A stretch of 30,000 nucleotides of DNA from Mesostigma viride (GCA_009746045.1 RPFO01001598.1:1064727-1094726), one strand, 5' to 3'. Positions 21,801 through 28,885 are shown, counted from the stretch's first letter. Notes: generated by a model not told the origin, from the letters alone. Numbers and translations are program-made.

Positions 21801-24585
21801 GTGGCTAACAGCCTGCCCATTTACCTGCCTAGCCAAGTCGCTGTGAGCAGCGACCCATCGATTGTTGCTGTTTTCCCTTGCATAGTTTGCGCTACCCGAA
21901 TTCTGCCAGTTCCCATCCTCCAGTAACGATCTACGAGTTCTGGCGTACTTTGCCTCCCCACCCTGTCCCACCTAGCGATGCATGGCCACTTGTACGCCAG
22001 AAGGGTTGCCGAATGAGGCCCGAGTTGTGTCCTAGTTGCTGCCGCACAGTGGACAAGTGTCCTTACAGCCCGCCTTGCTGCCGCATGGTGCACATGTGTT
22101 CTTACAGCCTGCCTTGCCAGTCCCTGCGTGCGGTGCGCCTTGCCTGGCCTGCGCTGCCCTGTAATCGTGTAGTTGATGCCCTTATGTGTAATTGATGCAT
22201 GTCTCCTCACTCATGCATGTATCCACGCATACGTGCCCTCGCTCCTTATTTGCATTTATCCCTGCGTGTGTGCACCCATCCCCATGCATGCTTGCGTCAT
22301 CGTCATGTGGGCGTGCGTCAACCACACATGTGTGCGTGACTGTCAACCATCATCCGCGCACGTGTGTGCATGATCGCGACACCTGCACTCGCCCACATAT
22401 GTCGTTTCATCGGTGCATGCTTGCTCCGACGGTCCATGCATTCGCACGCGTCCTCCAGATCAAGTCCCGCGCCGTCACGCTGCCCCACCCATGCAGCAGT
22501 GCGGAAGAGATCCTCCCCCCCGTGTTGAAGTTGCTGCGGGCGGAGCTACCCATTCGCGTGCGACTGATCGGTCAGTATAGTTATTCTTCTAGCACATCAG
22601 CTTCAGGCATCACCCGTGCACCTATACATTTGCGGCGGATCAGCCAGTATAGCCATTTGTAGTGCCTACGGCTGCATCAAGATGCCCATGTGCTCTTCTG
22701 CTCTTGCATTTGGCTATGCCTTGTGGTACCTGTTTCGATACTTTCTTGCCTAATTGCGTTGTCGGGCATGGAGCACTGCCACTTAGATTGCTTGTTATTC
22801 AAGTAAAATGATAGTAGTATCGTCGCATGTGAGGTCGCGGTACGGAGCGGCACTGTGGAGAAGTCTTGCCCACCACCCAGTGCTGGCATCCGCACCGCTA
22901 ACCATTTTTTTTGGGGGGGGGGTTGCTGTAGGGCACCTGGAAAATACCATGGACTCAAAATATGAAGATGGGAGTCTCAAGTGTCAGAAGGGCATGCCAT
23001 GCTAGCCAGCACACGCTGTGGTTGTCAGTTGCAAACAGCAGAATACTACCGAAAATCGATTAAAACTTGCAACGACCGCATTGATGAAAACTTGCAGCGA
23101 CCACATTGATGAAAACTTGCAACGACCCATTGATGAAAACTTGCAACGATCACATGTCCCGTTCTCTTCTCTGTCGCCCTCTCTGTCGTCTTCCCCTTGA
23201 CTGCAATATCTGTTTAGGGTTATCTGTTTATGTGGCCGCCATTGGACCGGTGGTCTGTCTCATGTGCGCACCGTCCACCTGGTTCTCTGTATGCACTCGC
23301 ACTTGCAGGCCTGCGCATGCACAACCTGCGGAGCGCTGTGCCGGGGCCATCGTCGCAGCCCACGCTGGACGCCTTCCTGCCCAAGCCGGCACCCACCGTC
23401 CAAAACGGGAGCCACACACATGGCGCTTTGGGCGCAAGAGAGGCAAGTGTGGACTCCCCCGCAACGATGAAGGGACGCAATGCCGATACAGACACAGCCG
23501 GTGACCAATGCCAAAGGGAACTTGCAGGCACTGTGGGTCATGAGGGGCCGTTAGCAGTAGAAGATGGACAGCTGGCGCATGCCCCCCTGCCATATGACGA
23601 AGGAGCTGAGGCGGACGTGGGGGCAGACAAGTTGCCACTAGAGGAGGGTGCAGAGCGGGCCGGTGCAGGGCGAGGAGCCCCGGGTCTACCCGAGGTGGAT
23701 CTGGAGACCGAGTCGGTTCCTGCGGATGGCCTTGCGGATGGCCTTGCGGATGGCCTTGCGAATGGCCTTGCGGATGGCCTTGCGGATGACCCGTTGGGTG
23801 ATCACGCGGGTGATCACGCGGGTGACCCTGCAGACACCGATGCTGCCACAGGGCGCGAGGGTGCCGGCATGTGCAGCATGCAGGGCTGGACCGAGTGGCC
23901 GTGCCCCCTCTGTACGTTCCTCAACCCTCGGGCGGCCACCACCTGTGAGATTTGTGGGGAAGGCACCGTGGACGGTGATGGGTCGGGGGAACGCGGGTGG
24001 GAAGAGGTGCAGTGGAACCCTGGGGAAACAGCTGCCAGGGAGGTGGTTGTGGGTATGGAAGAAGCGGGGCTGCACGTTGCTGGGGTGGACATGAGGGGGG
24101 GGCATGGCGCATCGCATGACCATGCTGGCGACGAGGGCAAGGACAGTGTGGGCATGAAGAGGGCGAAGAAGGGTGATACGGTGGGCCGGGGCAGCGGGAA
24201 AGGCAAGCGAGGCAGGTCATCTCGAGGGGGTTTGGCGAGGAGGGGAACGGGCAAGGCACCGGTTCGAGGCAATTTGCTTCGATTTTTCCCCCCCCTGGGA
24301 AGGGGTGACGGATGTGCTGGCTTGCAGGATGTGGCATGCAACGACTGGGGCAATGGTGCTGGTGCATACGCCGGGCGTGAGGATGGTGAAGCGTCCATTC
24401 CGTGTCATGTGAGCTCACGCCAAGGAGTGGCGCGGATCGGAGAGGACAAGGGTGTGCCAGGTCAAGTGTACCTTGTGTGCGCTCTGTGCGGGGCGCATGT
24501 TTCACGAGCAGACAAGCAGCTGCATGATGACCATCACATGGCCCTGGAGCTTCAGAAAACATTTGATCAAGGGGATCCAGCCTAG
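12418..24585 (+). CDS. POLK: DNA polymerase kappa (Y-family translesion polymerase), 873 aa, twelve exons
   Basis: Exons: 12418-12508, 12699-12871, 13320-13493, 14290-14413, 15518-15618, 16419-16508, 18267-18362, 19976-20093, 20551-20724, 21496-21587, 22459-22570, 23309-24585 (TAG). They total 2622 nt and every phase joins. The product is a plant-type Pol kappa: N-clasp (about 28-106), palm and fingers with [12 protein letters not shown] (catalytic D111; steric-gate Y116) and SLDEAYLD (catalytic D202, E203), thumb with VGGIGKV, and little finger from about 359. Known role: error-prone bypass of minor-groove lesions and extension of mismatched ends at stalled forks in the nucleus. Nine introns are GT-AG and two GC-AG (after exons 2 and 10). 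The start at 12418 is chosen by family N-tail length; in-frame ATGs at 12364 and 12472 are alternatives. An E2F site upstream suggests S-phase expression. Confidence 0.97.
13320..13493 (+). other. POLK: POLK exon 3: catalytic motif I
   Basis: Encodes residues 89-146, from [10 protein letters not shown] to [15 protein letters not shown] at 111-113 supplies a metal-binding aspartate and FY at 115-116 the steric gate against ribonucleotides. The last 24 bases (from 13470) are the first unit of a tandem repeat that runs on into the intron. Donor GTAAAG. Confidence 0.95.
13470..13640 (+). repeat. ~46-bp tandem repeat x4 spanning the donor of POLK exon 3
   Basis: Units start at ATGATCAGC (13470), ATGATCAGC (13516), ATGAACAGC (13563) and ATGATCAGC (13609). 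Each holds an ISTANYE-like segment ending GAG, then a donor: GTAAAG at 13494 and GTGAGG at 13540, 13587 and 13633. Unit 1 is coding; the others are in the intron. The intronic donors fit the consensus better than the one at the inferred exon end. Confidence 0.95.
13641..13850 (+). repeat. G-rich low-complexity stretch in POLK intron 3
   Basis: GGTGGG-type runs, a short GCATGAAGG duplication near 13662-13700, and a long poly-G tract from about 13806 followed by GTGGGGGA units. There is potential for G-quadruplexes on the transcribed RNA. The C-rich ORFs on the other strand here are shadows. Confidence 0.7.
14290..16508 (+). other. POLK: POLK exons 4-6: fingers and palm with the second catalytic motif
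   Basis: Exon 4 (14290-14413) encodes [20 protein letters not shown], the nucleotide-binding finger segment. Exon 5 (15518-15618) encodes [20 protein letters not shown] with catalytic D202 and E203. Exon 6 (16419-16508) encodes [20 protein letters not shown] then [10 protein letters not shown], the palm helix and strand before the conserved NKPNGQ in exon 7. The loop between LDVTGYC and VAEELR is short, as in plant Pol kappa and unlike the long insertion of the human enzyme. Confidence 0.95.
15769..15972 (+). repeat. Short direct repeats in POLK intron 5
   Basis: TGGCCCTAATATGTCATA occurs at about 15769 and 15822. A second pair, GTCGTCATCTTTAGACTGCT, is tandem at about 15920-15972 with a unit of about 28 bp. 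Confidence 0.75.
16988..17940 (+). repeat. 9-bp minisatellite (GAGAGTGCT), about 106 copies, in POLK intron 6
   Basis: 953 bp of GAGAGTGCT repeats with a single substitution (A to T at 17601). The unit is a multiple of three and lacks stops in five of six frames, so it makes long spurious ORFs of ESA, RVL, SAL, STL and QHS repeats. Exons 6 and 7 flank it in the right phase, so it is intronic. Confidence 0.98.
18267..18362 (+). other. POLK: POLK exon 7
   Basis: Encodes residues 252-283, [19 protein letters not shown] through TLPVRK. The NKPNGQ loop follows the LAK of exon 6. Most homologues have VCS where this has LCS. The donor GTGTGT is weak, and several decayed copies of the exon end follow in the intron. 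Confidence 0.93.
18341..18665 (+). repeat. Decayed tandem copies of the POLK exon 7 end and donor
   Basis: The exon end GCTGCCCGTGCGCAAGGTGT (18347) is echoed at 18404 (GCTGCCCGTGTACAGTGTGT), 18471 (GCTGCCCGTGCACAA), about 18564 (ACTGTCTGTGGGCCAGGTGT) and 18642 (GCTGCCCATGCGCAAGGTGA). The fourth copy also repeats the following CATCGTTTAAAGGTTACTG block in altered form. Copies are diverged and unevenly spaced, so this is an older array. Confidence 0.75.
19021..19103 (+). repeat. G-rich tract (GGGGGGGAA)n in POLK intron 7
   Basis: About six 9-bp GGGGGGGAA units, then nearly pure G to 19101. Strong G-quadruplex potential, and a likely site of sequencing-length error. Confidence 0.9.
19137..19727 (+). 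repeat. 79-bp satellite, about 7.4 copies, in POLK intron 7
   Basis: CAGACTAGGTAA-type units start at 19141, 19220, 19299, 19378, 19457, 19536, 19615 and 19694 (last partial), exactly 79 bp apart, with only a few base differences. Each full unit contains ACTAGGTAA and CTTAGGTAA, two AG|GTAA splice-like junctions. Confidence 0.97.
19976..20093 (+). other. POLK: POLK exon 8: thumb
   Basis: Encodes [20 protein letters not shown], the helix-hairpin-helix thumb segment that grips the DNA backbone, then a helix ending FSQISA. It ends in phase 1 (donor GTGGGT), and the split codon completes as D323 with exon 9, giving [14 protein letters not shown] as expected for plant Pol kappa. Confidence 0.95.
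20967..21090 (+). repeat. 16-bp tandem array x5 flanked by direct repeats (POLK intron 9)
   Basis: Five 16-bp units of the form AACCCTAAAACAGTGA run from 20990 to about 21069 with moderate divergence. GCCTGTCCGCTGGCTCC flanks the array at 20967-20983 and 21074-21090. The first unit contains CCCTAAAA, the Chlamydomonas-type telomere repeat, but the 16-bp period is not telomeric. Confidence 0.75.
21578..21665 (+). repeat. 58-bp duplication spanning the donor of POLK exon 10
   Basis: The exon end AAGTTCCAG followed by donor GCAAG (21579) is repeated at 21637 as AAGTTCCAG followed by GCAAGG. The match continues with TTTCGGCGGATGG against TTTGCCGGATGG. Copy 1 is coding up to 21587; copy 2 is in the intron. 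Confidence 0.85.
22558..22655 (+). repeat. Possible diverged copy of the POLK exon 11 end and donor
   Basis: CGACTGATCGGTCAGTATAG at the exon/intron junction resembles CGGCGGATCAGCCAGTATAG, 72 bp downstream in the intron. It is a single diverged pair, so chance cannot be excluded. Confidence 0.4.
23061..23155 (+). repeat. ~25-bp minisatellite x3-4 in POLK intron 11
   Basis: ATTGATGAAAACTTGCARCG units recur at about 23080, 23105 and 23129, preceded by a partial unit at 23061. Near-identical copies. Confidence 0.85.
23309..24585 (+). other. POLK: POLK exon 12: regulatory C-terminal tail with NZF and UBZ3-like zinc fingers and PIP-like boxes
   Basis: Encodes residues 449-873. GLRMHNL closes the little finger. 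QPTLDAFL (465-472) fits a PCNA-interacting PIP box (Q, L, F and L in place). A long acidic, Gly/Ala-rich linker follows with in-frame repeats. C647, C650, C661 and C664 form an RanBP2/NZF-type finger, [21 protein letters not shown]651-F652 and I663 match the TF/phi signature of ubiquitin-binding NZFs. A basic stretch ([15 protein letters not shown]) is a likely nuclear signal. RGNLLRFF (768-775) is a second PIP-like site lacking the glutamine. C839, C842, H854 and H858 form a C2H2 finger followed by MALELQKTF, very like the UBZ3 of Pol eta. The tail is inferred to recruit the enzyme to ubiquitinated PCNA. Confidence 0.85.
23725..23832 (+). repeat. In-frame coding minisatellites in POLK exon 12
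   Basis: GATGGCCTTGCG (encoding DGLA) is repeated five times from 23725, one copy starting AAT. A second 12-bp unit, GGTGATCACGCG (GDHA), follows twice from 23797 with a third diverged copy at 23821. Unit length keeps the frame, so copy number can vary without breaking the gene. Confidence 0.95.
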
Positions 24586-24900
24586 TGTGGCATGCACATT
24601 TTCTAGGTTGAATTGTTCACGCCTATAACCAGTTATTGCAGAGTTGGAGTTAGAAGCTATTTGCCTCATGTGTGTGTGTTGACACACAGTGTGGCAATAC
24701 CAGCCACCTGGTGCTATTCATTGGTCTTACTTAGATGTGCAACTTGGAGTGTTTGGACAGTCATTATTTAATTAAATTAGTTGAACACGCTCTCCCGTTG
24801 GGGAGCCGGTCACGAAGCACCAGAGCTGCTTTTAATCCCTGAGTGTGCACAGCGGGCAGGGGGGCAGAGACCGTTGGACAGTAAACTTGATCGATCCATA

Positions 24901-24905
24901 TGTAA
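24901..24905 (+). promoter_or_regulatory. Candidate poly(A) signal TGTAA of POLK
   Basis: TGTAA 316 bp after the TAG stop, in an AT-richer context. Candidate only. Confidence 0.35.
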
Positions 24906-24980
24906 AGTCTTGCATATTTGCTTTTTCTTTGCCCTGTATATTTCCCCACACTTCAGTGTATGTTGCTGCACAGTATTATA

Positions 24981-25143
24981 TAATTAATTTATGTAATTAT
25001 TTACTAGCACGTGACTGCATGCGTCAAGCACTTGGGTCCCAATAAAGGATCGAACCGTCAACCCCTAAAACACAAGGAGGGAGGGCGCCAGCTAGCTTCT
25101 CTCGCTGCCTTGGGGGGGGCAGCCACAGAGTAGTCTGTGTCGA
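24981..25143 (+). repeat. ATTA/CACGTG dispersed repeat, copy 1
   Basis: An ATTAATT tract, then GCACGTGACTGC, CCAATA, AGGATCGAACCGTCAACCC, GAGGGAGGGCGCC and CTTCTCTCGCTGCC in the same order as copy 2. The AGGATCGAACC segment is the reverse complement of a tRNA B-box-like GGTTCGATCC, so a SINE origin is possible. Confidence 0.75.
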
Positions 25144-25644
25144 AAGGTGCAGGCAAAACTGAGGGTGCACTTAAGGACGTTGGATCGCCATGCGTCCAGG
25201 AATAGTTGTCTCACTTATAATAAGACATTGCTACCATGCGTTGACATGCAAATATATGCGGCGAATGGATGAATGATGGTACTATCATTAACGTCAGGCT
25301 CCGGGAGAGGCCTTTATATTCTCCCAAATTTGGGGGCCTCTAAATGTGTCCCAAGCCTATCTGTGGGCTCTGGACCATGGGGCAGCCTTACTGCATCCGC
25401 TATGAGTCAGCCATGCTTTGCCCATGCAGATCGAGAGGTCTGCACTCTAGTGCTGCATGAGACGCCATCATGCATACCCTAGCCATTGCCTCGCCATGAT
25501 CATCTTCCACCCCATGTCCGCAACTTCGCACAGCTGCTGTCCAGAATACATGCATATGGTGGTGCAGGTGCACCTCAATTGTGCATGGTACCCCGAGTAG
25601 GTGGCAGTTTACACCAACCACCTCCAGGTTGTCGCCTAGAATGT

Positions 25645-25801
25645 ATTAATTAATTAATTAATAAGCACGTGACTGCGTCACGTGGGTGCCAATACAGAGT
25701 AAAGGAACCTTCAACCCTATATACACAGTGAGAAGGAGGGAGGGCGCCCTAGCTTCTCTCACTGCCGCAGGTGGGCAGGCCACAGAGCGCTCTCTCCACG
25801 G
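25645..25801 (+). repeat. ATTA/CACGTG dispersed repeat, copy 2
   Basis: Starts with (TTAA)n, then the quasi-palindrome CACGTGACTGCGTCACGTG (25666-25684, 8-bp arms, 3-nt centre), GAGGGAGGGCGCC and CTTCTCTCACTGCCGCAGG. Direct repeat of copy 1 with indels. Confidence 0.8.
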
Positions 25802-26054
25802 CATGGTGCCGGGGCGCAACACTGTGGGTGCAATACAACCAGTGCAATACCATAGGTAGGCTGACGCATAGCTTATGCTACAAATGTGAGGTGGGCTCAA
25901 GACGTCGGCTAATTAAGGCGCAAGCTGATGGCCACAAGGTGCCAGAGCTAATTGAAGGTACTATAACGCTGTGCGCTAATATCGTTTCAAGTGCTGTAAT
26001 GCCTAAGCTATCCCATCATCGATTGCCCCCATCTAGACAACTAGCTGGAGTGCT

Positions 26055-27509
26055 CTATCCCGGGGAAGCCCGGGGGGGCTTCCACAGTTTCTTGTTGACG
26101 TAGAGGTCCCCGCCCCGCCAGTACACTTGGGGCTTCTCGGGGTTGGTCTTGTGGCGGATGTAGTCGGGCCACTGATCGCGGCGTTGCTGCTGCTGGGCTG
26201 GCGTCAGGTCGTCGTCAAGCGACCAGGAGGTGTCCACCAGCTTCTTGCGGCGAGAGAGGAACCGAACTCGGGCTGTGATGTCGCTGAAGGTGAGGACCAC
26301 TGGAGGGGGCCCAGCCTTGGCCCGTGGATGGGGCAGGCGGTAGGCGCCCTGCAGTATCGCACCTGGCAGCTGCATGCGCGCCAAGAGCTGTTTCTTCAGC
26401 TCGTCGAGAAGAGAGTCTGGGGTCTCCTCCGGCAGCATGTCGAAGCGCCTGAGGATGACCCGGCAGCGGCGACGGTCGCGGTCAGCGGCCTCGCGGCGCG
26501 TGTCTTCCAGCTCCTGGAGCTTGGTGGTGATGGCGGTCGTGGTAGAGGATGCCTGGCTCTTGAGCAGGTCCGCCCAGGAGGCGCGAGTCGAGGGGTCATC
26601 ACTAGCCCTACCAGCAGGTTGGGCGGCGATGGTGGCCGTTCGCTCGGCGATCTCGGGGACCTGCGTGGCCAGGGCGTCTACCTTGGCGGCAACTGCCTCA
26701 AGTTTCACGGTGCCTTGGCCGACTCGGCCTTCCACCTGGTTAAGGCGGGTGGTCACAGTGGCTGTGGCCTCGGAAACTTTGGTGGCAATGTGCTCTTGCG
26801 TAGCAGTAAACTGAGGCTGGAGCTTAAGGGCGACTCTGGCTTCAATGTTGTTGACCTTGGCCGAGAGAGTGTTGAGTGGGCCGTCAGGCGCGTTCAGGGC
26901 GGCGAGCTGCTCAGCCATCGGCGCCAGCTGCTCCGCCACTGCAGCTCGGATGGAGTCCGTGCTGGGGGAGGTGCTGCTCTGCGGGGATGCTGCAGCTGCT
27001 GTGGCTGCCCGTCTGCGCTCATGCAGGAGGCTCCTGAGGCCAGCGTAGCCAATCTGGGTGATGTCGTGGGCGTCGCAGCGCAGGTAGCTGCACATGATGA
27101 CTGCCTTCAAGTACGCCTCCGGTTCTTGAAGCAGCCATTCCCAGGCGGGCTTGGTGACCTTGTCGCCAGGGGTAGGCAGGAAAAGTTCGTCATGGCGGGC
27201 CAGGAACTTGATAACATCGTCACATTGTTCCTTCGTGAGCGTAAAGATTTCCAAGATGCAAAAATCCCGCTGGCCGGCGCCGAAGCGGCGGACGTCCCAT
27301 TTGGTATGGGAAGTTCGGGTTTTCTTGGGAATGGGCGACGAATTTGGCGTAGAGCACTGCGTCGAGGGAGGCAGACCGGGGGGGAGAGCTTCGATCAGCG
27401 CAAAAAGGTTGGCGTCCGCAGGAGTTGATGTCGCACGTGCTGCTGTCGACGGGAATGCCGACGACAGCTCAAAATGTTTGTCAAGGCTGCGTTTTGGTGG
27501 CATTTGCAA
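26055..27509 (-). CDS. LINE ORF1-type RNA-binding protein, 484 aa, intact frame
   Basis: One uninterrupted frame with an ATG at 27509 (a second Met two codons on) and TAG at 26057-26055. Residues about 65-175 form a conserved-looking segment (WDVRRFGAGQRDF and onward) that I cannot assign. About 185-330 is Ala/Gln/Glu-rich with heptad-like spacing, a probable coiled coil. About 337-415 reads CRVILRRFDMLPEETPDSLL to VVLTFSDITARVRFLSRRKK, an RRM-like fold. The end, SLDDDLTPAQQQQRRDQW to WRGGDLYVNKKLW, matches the C-terminal domain of ORF1 proteins of non-LTR retrotransposons. Such proteins form trimers and coat the element's RNA. No reverse transcriptase follows within 1.4 kb downstream. It may be a 3'-truncated element, an ORF1-only copy or a domesticated gene. 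No introns seen. The 433-aa frame on the opposite strand is its shadow. Confidence 0.75.
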   Translation of the reverse strand: MQMPPKRSLDKHFELSSAFPSTAARATSTPADANLFALIEALPPGLPPSTQCSTPNSSPIPKKTRTSHTKWDVRRFGAGQRDFCILEIFTLTKEQCDDVIKFLARHDELFLPTPGDKVTKPAWEWLLQEPEAYLKAVIMCSYLRCDAHDITQIGYAGLRSLLHERRRAATAAAASPQSSTSPSTDSIRAAVAEQLAPMAEQLAALNAPDGPLNTLSAKVNNIEARVALKLQPQFTATQEHIATKVSEATATVTTRLNQVEGRVGQGTVKLEAVAAKVDALATQVPEIAERTATIAAQPAGRASDDPSTRASWADLLKSQASSTTTAITTKLQELEDTRREAADRDRRRCRVILRRFDMLPEETPDSLLDELKKQLLARMQLPGAILQGAYRLPHPRAKAGPPPVVLTFSDITARVRFLSRRKKLVDTSWSLDDDLTPAQQQQRRDQWPDYIRHKTNPEKPQVYWRGGDLYVNKKLWKPPRASPG

Positions 27510-27543
27510 AATACTGCGTTACAGCCGTAACCGATTATACTAG

Positions 27544-27734
27544 CAGATGCGTCTTGAAAAGACGCATCTGATGCAAGTAGCCTGACTGAATTTGGGGCTC
27601 AGACGCAAAAGTTCTGAGCTCCGCCGTCAGCCATGTCCGCTCGTGGCTCGTGGCTCGTGCCAGGTCTCATCTAGAATGTATTGAAACCCATACATATTCT
27701 GATCAGGCAATCCGCAAAGGTGAAAACCTTTGCG
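27544..27734. repeat. Cluster of three strong hairpins upstream of the ORF1-like frame
   Basis: Hairpin 1: CAGATGCGTCTT / AAGACGCATCTG, 27544-27570, perfect 12-bp stem with a GAA loop. Hairpin 2: GGGGCTCAGA / TCTGAGCTCC, 27594-27622, 9 of 10 pairs. Hairpin 3: CGCAAAGGT / ACCTTTGCG, 27713-27734, perfect 9-bp stem with a GAAA loop. They lie just 5' of the ORF1-like start on the minus strand, where an element's 5' UTR would be. Confidence 0.85.
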
Positions 27735-27969
27735 TTCAGTGCCGGGCCGCGGAAAACGCGGAAAACGCGATCTGCAAATGAATCCGACCGGAATCGAACT
27801 GGGGACCTCTCGCACCAATTTTGCTGACTATAGGACGGACGTCTCCGGTTACCATGGCATCGCCAACTTACACCTACAGTCATCCGCAAAAGTTCTCCTG
27901 TCCGGGGAGTGATGCAAGCCTTTCGGATTTGGTACTAGATAAATCACTCGAGATCTGTGTGTAGGAGTA

Positions 27970-28800
27970 ATACATATGCCCCTTCTCAGGGATATACGTG
28001 TTACATATCCTCCCCTGGCAGGGCCCCCACCCACACTCCGCCTCTTAGACGATGCCGAGGTCAACTACCCTCCTTCAGGCCGCTTCAAGCTGCTCGGCAG
28101 TTGGCTTCCCGACTGCGAGGACGACATGACGATACGGATCGGCATGCATGCATGGCGTGGGCGCACCTCCATGACCTCCGCCGCTGGTGGAGCAACCCCG
28201 CCCTACGTACCCCGGATCGTCAAGCGTGACCTCTTTAAGGTCATCATTCTGATGATCCTGACCTACGGCGCCGAGACCTGGACACTGACGCAGTCGAGCT
28301 GGAGCAACGACTCGACGGCGCCGTCACCAAGATGCTGCGCAAGGCCCTTAACATCCCCTTTGGTTTGCACATTAGTAATGAGGATTTGTACGCTGATTTG
28401 CCCTATGTTTCCCACATTATTAGGCACAGGCGCCTGGGCCTAGCCGGGCACCTGGCCCGCACCGATCAGGTAGATACATCAGATAGACTAGCTGGCACCA
28501 AGCCCGCCCAGCCTGGGCGATATATGTCCTTACCTGGCGTGCCCCCGGATATATGTCCTCGCGCGCGGCATGCAGGGCCCCCACCCGTGGACTTTTCGTG
28601 ATAGACTCGGCATGGACATGTGCTACAATAGACGTGACGGGCTCACACCCGGGCAGCCTCCTGGTTCAATGTCTGTATTATTATGGAGGCAGATGGTGCG
28701 CAAGGATAGATGGCAAGTAGTGATGAAGGAGACCACCCCCAAGCCTGTGGGGGCTCCGCGTGTGACCAAGTATGGCATTCATAGCGATTCGCGGGCCGCG
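27970..28800 (+). pseudogene. Decayed non-LTR retrotransposon reverse transcriptase, C-terminal part
   Basis: Pieces of one protein appear across shifting frames: KLLGSWLPDCEDDMTIRIG (from about 28087), then MAWAHLHDLRRWW in another frame, KRDLFKVIILMILTYGAETW TL (to about 28290), then LDGAVTKMLRKALN and SNEDLYADLPYVSHIIRHRR LGLAGHLAR (to about 28465), and a diverged LLWRQMVRKDRW near 28675. The order (LG-W-DIRIG, LYGAETWTL, LD-KMLR-LN, IRRRLGLAGH) is the conserved region after the RT domain of LINE ORF2. At least two frameshifts and no catalytic YADD block make it a 5'-truncated, dead copy. It is opposite in strand to the ORF1-like frame, so they are not one element. Confidence 0.75.
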
Positions 28801-28885
28801 GTGCCCCCACCCCTGTAACTAGGACCTAGATAGCTTACACCGGCCATCCATTCCATCCCATGTTCCCCTCCCACTGAGGACTTAT

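Larger units (their letters stand above)
20551..22570 (+). other. POLK: POLK exons 9-11: little finger (polymerase-associated domain)
   Basis: Exon 9 (20551-20724) carries a Gly/Ala/Pro-rich linker, then [10 protein letters not shown] (358-367), the start of the little finger. Exon 10 (21496-21587) encodes [20 protein letters not shown] then [10 protein letters not shown]. Exon 11 (22459-22570) encodes [10 protein letters not shown] to [13 protein letters not shown]. These are the beta-strands and helices that contact the major groove. The intron after exon 10 begins with GCAAGT, a consensus GC donor. The linker before KSISVERTF is longer than in human Pol kappa. Confidence 0.94.
24586..26054. 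other. Transposon-rich spacer after POLK
   Basis: No gene recognised. Contains a TGTAA poly(A) candidate at 24901, a TCCCGTTGGGGA hairpin near 24792, and two direct copies of a ~155-bp ATTA/CACGTG repeat (24981-25143 and 25645-25801). The stretch just below 26055, where a LINE ORF2 would be expected on the minus strand, shows no endonuclease or reverse-transcriptase motif. Confidence 0.6.

Noticed and set aside
23814-24562. Minus-strand ORFs of 194 and 213 codons
   Set aside because: They overlap POLK exon 12, whose plus-strand frame carries two zinc fingers.
26127-27428. 433-codon ORF on the plus strand
   Set aside because: Antisense shadow of the ORF1-like frame; it has no family motifs, while the minus-strand frame has RRM-like and C-terminal ORF1 motifs.
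27775-27850. tRNA-like sequence on the minus strand with AGTTCGATTCC
   Set aside because: The B-box-like core is present, but the T-stem pairs poorly, the A-box is too close and an anticodon arm cannot be placed in about 59 nt. At most a tRNA-derived relic.
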